Shown here: piece by piece, positions 60,112 through 64,000 of the stretch | Layout: every line of letters starts with the position of its first letter | How positions within the stretch are numbered: the first letter of the stretch is position 1 | From: Polyodon spathula | Taxonomy: Eukaryota; Chordata; Actinopteri; Acipenseriformes; Polyodontidae | Assembly (NCBI RefSeq): GCF_017654505.1 | Contig: NC_054553.1 | Span: 10,338,058 to 10,402,057, forward strand | DNA: 64,000 nt | Direction of reading: 5' to 3' | The notes under the pieces: generated by a model | The model's database searches: none | What the model was told of the DNA's origin: nothing | Seen by the model: only the letters and a program-made list of their open reading frames with translations | Program-made: the position numbers and the translations under genes

Positions 60112-60572
60112 GAATCAAGGAGGGGTGAGGATTGATTTGAGGTGGGGTGAGGATTGATTCGAGGAGGGGTGAAGATTCAGTCGAGGAGGGGTCAGGACTG
60201 AATCAAGGAGGGGTGACGATTGAGTTGAGAGGGGTGAGGACTGTCGAGGAGGAGTGAGGATTGACTCCAGCAGGGGTGAGGTCTGGTGTCGGACGATTGA
60301 GTAGAGGAGGGATAGGATTGACTCGAGGAGGGGTGAGGATTCAGTCGAGGAGAGGTGAGGATTGAGTCAAGAAGGGGTGACGATTGAGGTGAGGAGGGGT
60401 GAGGATTGAGTCGAGGAGGGGTGAGGATTGAGTCGAGGAATGGTGAGGACTGTTGAGGAGGAGTGAGGATTGACCAGGAGGGGTGAGGTCTGGTGTCTGA
60501 CGATTGAGTCGAGGAGGGGTAGGATTGACTCAAGGAGTGGTGACAATTGACTCGAGGAGGGGTGAGGTCTGA
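60112..60572. repeat. 22-bp minisatellite with higher-order pattern, about 20 units
   Basis: Units of attgagtcgaggaggggtga plus gg vary in length from 20 to 22. A distinctive variant, tctggtgtcggacg, recurs about 217 bp apart (60271 and 60488), each time after a shortened unit. This indicates block duplication. A minus-strand Ser/Pro/His-rich frame is a by-product. Confidence 0.95.
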
Positions 60573-60676
60573 GGATGTCCTAAAATGGCACCATATGTTA
60601 CACTGTATGTGCTCAAAAAGATGTTCATTCTAAATGTTGTATTACCTGCTTCTCATCCTTGGCTCATTAAAGTTTT

Positions 60677-60678
<2 letters not shown>

Positions 60679-60741
<63 letters not shown>
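60679..60741. repeat. (TTA)n microsatellite
   Basis: A perfect TTA run. Confidence 0.97.
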
Positions 60742-63700
60742 CACAATAGTGGTCCAGATTGAAAACTAAATATAGCCAAAACCACAGGGAGAAATTATTT
60801 AAAATTAATTGGACTACTTATTAAGACCCTCTTCAGCAGATGCTATGGCTTATGTCTTATAATTAACAGGAAAAAGAACCATGTGTCCGAGAGGGTACAA
60901 AAAGGTAATTACAGTACTGCAAATTATATTTCCTAATAATTACACTGATATCTCAGAACTGCAAGATAATATCAGGATAAGGGTCAATTCACATTTCATG
61001 AGCATGAAACAAGAACCAAGAACCAAAAAGAAAATGAATCTATAAAAATAACTTGAAGAAAACACTATTTTGTTGGTCACTATAAGACGGTTAAAATAAA
61101 CGGCAGTTTTCAGAAAGATCTTACACGAATGAACAGAAGCACAGACAGAGCCAGAGAAAAGGAGGAAATACCAGAGTACGCAATTAGGTGTTAACGTTAA
61201 CACAAAAGAAAACCTCAAGCGAAATGCTAAATATGATGTTTCTAAAGGTTTCAAAATGATAATAATATTAAAGTAAATATAATGTGCATGCATGCTCCTC
61301 TATACCCATTGAACACTGACCCCTGTTGGGTTTTATGCTGCGTTGACAATGATTTATTCACTGAAGTGATATTGCCCCTTATGCTGCTGTGCCTGTTGTA
61401 CAGTAGCACTTTAACATACAATATCACACATCTGCCCAAAAAGCAATCAATCATCCACTGATTAGCTGCCATGCTAATTGCGTCTGTCTCAGTAATCAAC
61501 TAGCTATTCCGCCAATATAAATTTAATCTGATAAATAATTTATGCCAAACATTACTACATAAAAGACAATACAGGATCCTAAACCCTTTCTTTTGAAATA
61601 CCCAAGTAATTCCATATCAGCATGGCTGCTGGCAGTGTGATTTAAACATTATACTCCACATGTGTTTCTTTTTTTTCATTTATTTATTTCTAATTAAAGA
61701 TGATGGATTTGTGGTATCTGCATTGAGGAAATTAAGCAAATGGGGACACAGAACATAATTTGTTATGAAAAAGAAAATCCAAACAATAAACAGTGCTCAT
61801 CCTATATTTTTTTGCATTTAATACTACACGGTGACAACAACCGCCTAAACATTATCTCTGTATCATTGAAACTGAAGATCTGCACCACTTATTTCATGAA
61901 TCGTTATTCCACACACCATTTCCGCGACCAGAAAAGCTCACAAATGTTTTCATTTTATATACTGTAGAAGGAAAAAAAAAAATCGGATCATATAAATTGT
62001 GATTTACTAGAAATGTGGCCTTCATAGATGCCCAGGGTAACCTGCAGTCTTTCCTAAAAGTCTGCCTTTTAAAGTGTTAAAGCATCTTTAAAAATGTGTA
62101 TATAAAAACTTGCTAGCTAAGATTCATTGGGGAGGAGTGCTACATGCCTGCTGCACTGCGTAAAGGGATTGAACACCGGTTGTGCTTGCAACGAGACACT
62201 GTTGTTTCACTGCTACTGCACAATTTAGGAACAATGGGAAGCCAGGACTCATGGTATGCTAGAGGGGAATATAGCATAGCCTCAGACAGGTAATAATTAT
62301 GAGTAGCCTGCAAATGTGCATCATGACTTAACTGTTTTTATGGGCTGGAATCAAGGAATACACACATTACTTAATACACAACATACATCTCCAGCAAACA
62401 AACATGACCAGACTGTCAGAATTACTGATGAGTTTCTGGCAGTTTGGTCCCTAAAGATGTCATTTCTGTTGCCAAGCTCTAACTGTTACAAACAATCAAA
62501 AGGTAATAATTTCTGTTTAAAGTGTATTAAAGATCAGACTATGGTGTGATTCAATATTTGTAACATTGCATGGTTTGATTTGTTGTGAAATATCTACACA
62601 TTTTATAGGATAATGTTATGCTCTGGAGATACCAGTACTGAAACATGCTTTTTTTGATAAGCTTATCTTATATTTCCTATGTTGTATCTGAAAGCTTGAT
62701 AGACAGAGATTGATGGTTTTGTGATAAGACATGCTTTTTCAAATGATAGGTGAAACGTCTTAATGACACAATTCTTAACTAAGCTTAGAAAGATACAGCA
62801 TAAAAAAAAGTCAAAATGATGGTCTTGTATATCAACACAATAACCAAGGAATACTTACAGGGTCTGTAGAACACGCTTATGTAAATGCCAGATTCATTGC
62901 CAGATTCAATGCCAGTATTTTGTTATCTATAAAAGCTGCATGTCCCTGTTCTAGTATGGTGAGCAGGACTGGGTATCTGACAGACCTTAAATACCAACTG
63001 TTGGTGCCAATCTCCTACTTCCCTGAAGATTTCCTAGGAGGTATAATGTTAATCAATAGTGGCTGCTAACAGTGGCCAATGCACCATTGTGACAGAGTTT
63101 CTGTTTGTTTGTTTTTACCACCTTTGTATATAACACATCAGCACAGTGGAAAATCACCTGCAATGCACTACTGTTCCATTAATACTTTATTAAAGAGAAG
63201 AGCAATGTGCAAGAATAGGATTTGAGGCAAAACAAATATTAATATAGTTAACAAAACATACTGTAGGCTTAAAAGCTGTGCTGCAGTAACCTCTTTCCAT
63301 GCAGCAAACCTCAATGCAAGCACATTAAATGCATTTAAATACATGTACAATGACAATCATAACAATTTCCATGGGTTTTCGTGTGAACACACTTTATCTC
63401 GTTTTCCTGACAAGACATATTTAATACCCTTCAATATTCCAGGATCCTCGGAGGAGTTTATTGGCTTTTGTAACAAAAATGTAAGAATGTAAACCAGCTA
63501 AATCTGCAAACTAAAAATCCCCTATTGGGAATGAGGTCAGTTACTTGTGGGAAGACAGATAAAAAATTTAAAAAAAAAAAACTCTACTCTTTCTAAGTCT
63601 CATTGTGAAAATGACTGCTCTGTGTTTTGCCTGATAGGCTAATTCTGATGGAATTTTTTTTTTTCTCATGTAATTTCAGCGGATTTTGGGGTATTTTAAC

Positions 63701-64000
63701 CACAGGTTCATCTTGTTCCAAATGCATTCATTCGATGAGGATTATTTTATTCTCTAATTGTAGCTGGTAAGATGTAGTTGTACCTGAATACCATGGCAAA
63801 CACGTCTCTCGCTGCAATGCTTCATTTATTTCCTCATGGGGAATGGTACAACAAAGAGGACAGTGCTTTGATGAGTGCAGCTCCTTGGCAGCCTAGTCAC
63901 CAGGTGTCAAACCAGTCGCACTGTTTAACCTCCAGGCAGGATGACTCCAACCTGGCTTCATTCTGTAATACATAGTAGACCCTGATATCAGTGTGATACA
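60742..64000. other. no gene seen at the right end of the window
   Basis: Short open frames such as 60940-61293 and 61251-61499 (minus) and 63778-63975 (plus) show no known domain. The missing klhl4 first exon should contain a basic, Arg/Trp-rich start in this family; nothing like it was found here. Confidence 0.5.

Noticed and set aside
60192..60533. Ser/Pro/His-rich minus-strand protein
   Set aside because: Translation of the 22-bp minisatellite only.

Overview
This is a 64 kb, AT-rich, repeat-dense piece of vertebrate nuclear DNA, most likely from a ray-finned fish. The evidence is one intron-containing vertebrate gene, a fish-type tRNA SINE, two Tc1-like transposons, CR1/L2-like and Penelope-like retroelements, and abundant (TA)n, (CA)n and (TAA)n microsatellites. 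The repeat mix fits a non-teleost such as a sturgeon or paddlefish, but this is an inference from memory of repeat families and was not tested.

Only one host gene is recognisable. It is a Kelch-like BTB-BACK-Kelch gene on the minus strand, best matched to klhl4 (close paralogues are klhl5 and klhl1). Ten consecutive coding exons lie between 49319 and 26303. All have AG/GT borders and compatible phases, and together they encode 579 residues and the stop codon: the BTB domain, the BACK domain and six Kelch repeats. The N-terminal exon or exons, expected to add about 140 residues, were not found and probably lie beyond 64000.

Layout. 1-2370: a non-autonomous LTR-type element on the minus strand with internal coding-period minisatellites. 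2.4-17 kb: intergenic DNA with a SINE, CR1/L2-like LINE remains, a nested L2-like 3' end, piggyBac-like fragments and a 34-bp minisatellite. 17.7-23.3 kb: a fossil L2/SINE-like repeat, a striking 270-bp-armed inverted repeat, a dead Tc1-like element, a solo LTR with a perfect 5-bp target duplication and a third piggyBac-like fragment. 23.3-26.3 kb: probable 3' flank or 3' UTR of klhl4, with a LINE tail. 26.3-49.3 kb: klhl4 exons and introns; the introns carry a Tigger/pogo-like element holding an apparent solo LTR, an LTR with an inverted copy of its own start, a second Tc1-like element and a short MITE. 49.3-64 kb: presumed first intron or upstream DNA with a Penelope-like fragment and a possible hammerhead ribozyme core, a perfect 23-bp hairpin and a 22-bp minisatellite.

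No operon, CRISPR array, rRNA or functional tRNA gene was seen. KLHL proteins of this type are substrate adaptors for Cullin-3 ubiquitin ligases: BTB binds Cul3 and the Kelch propeller binds the substrate. All other coding potential here is from mobile elements and is broken.
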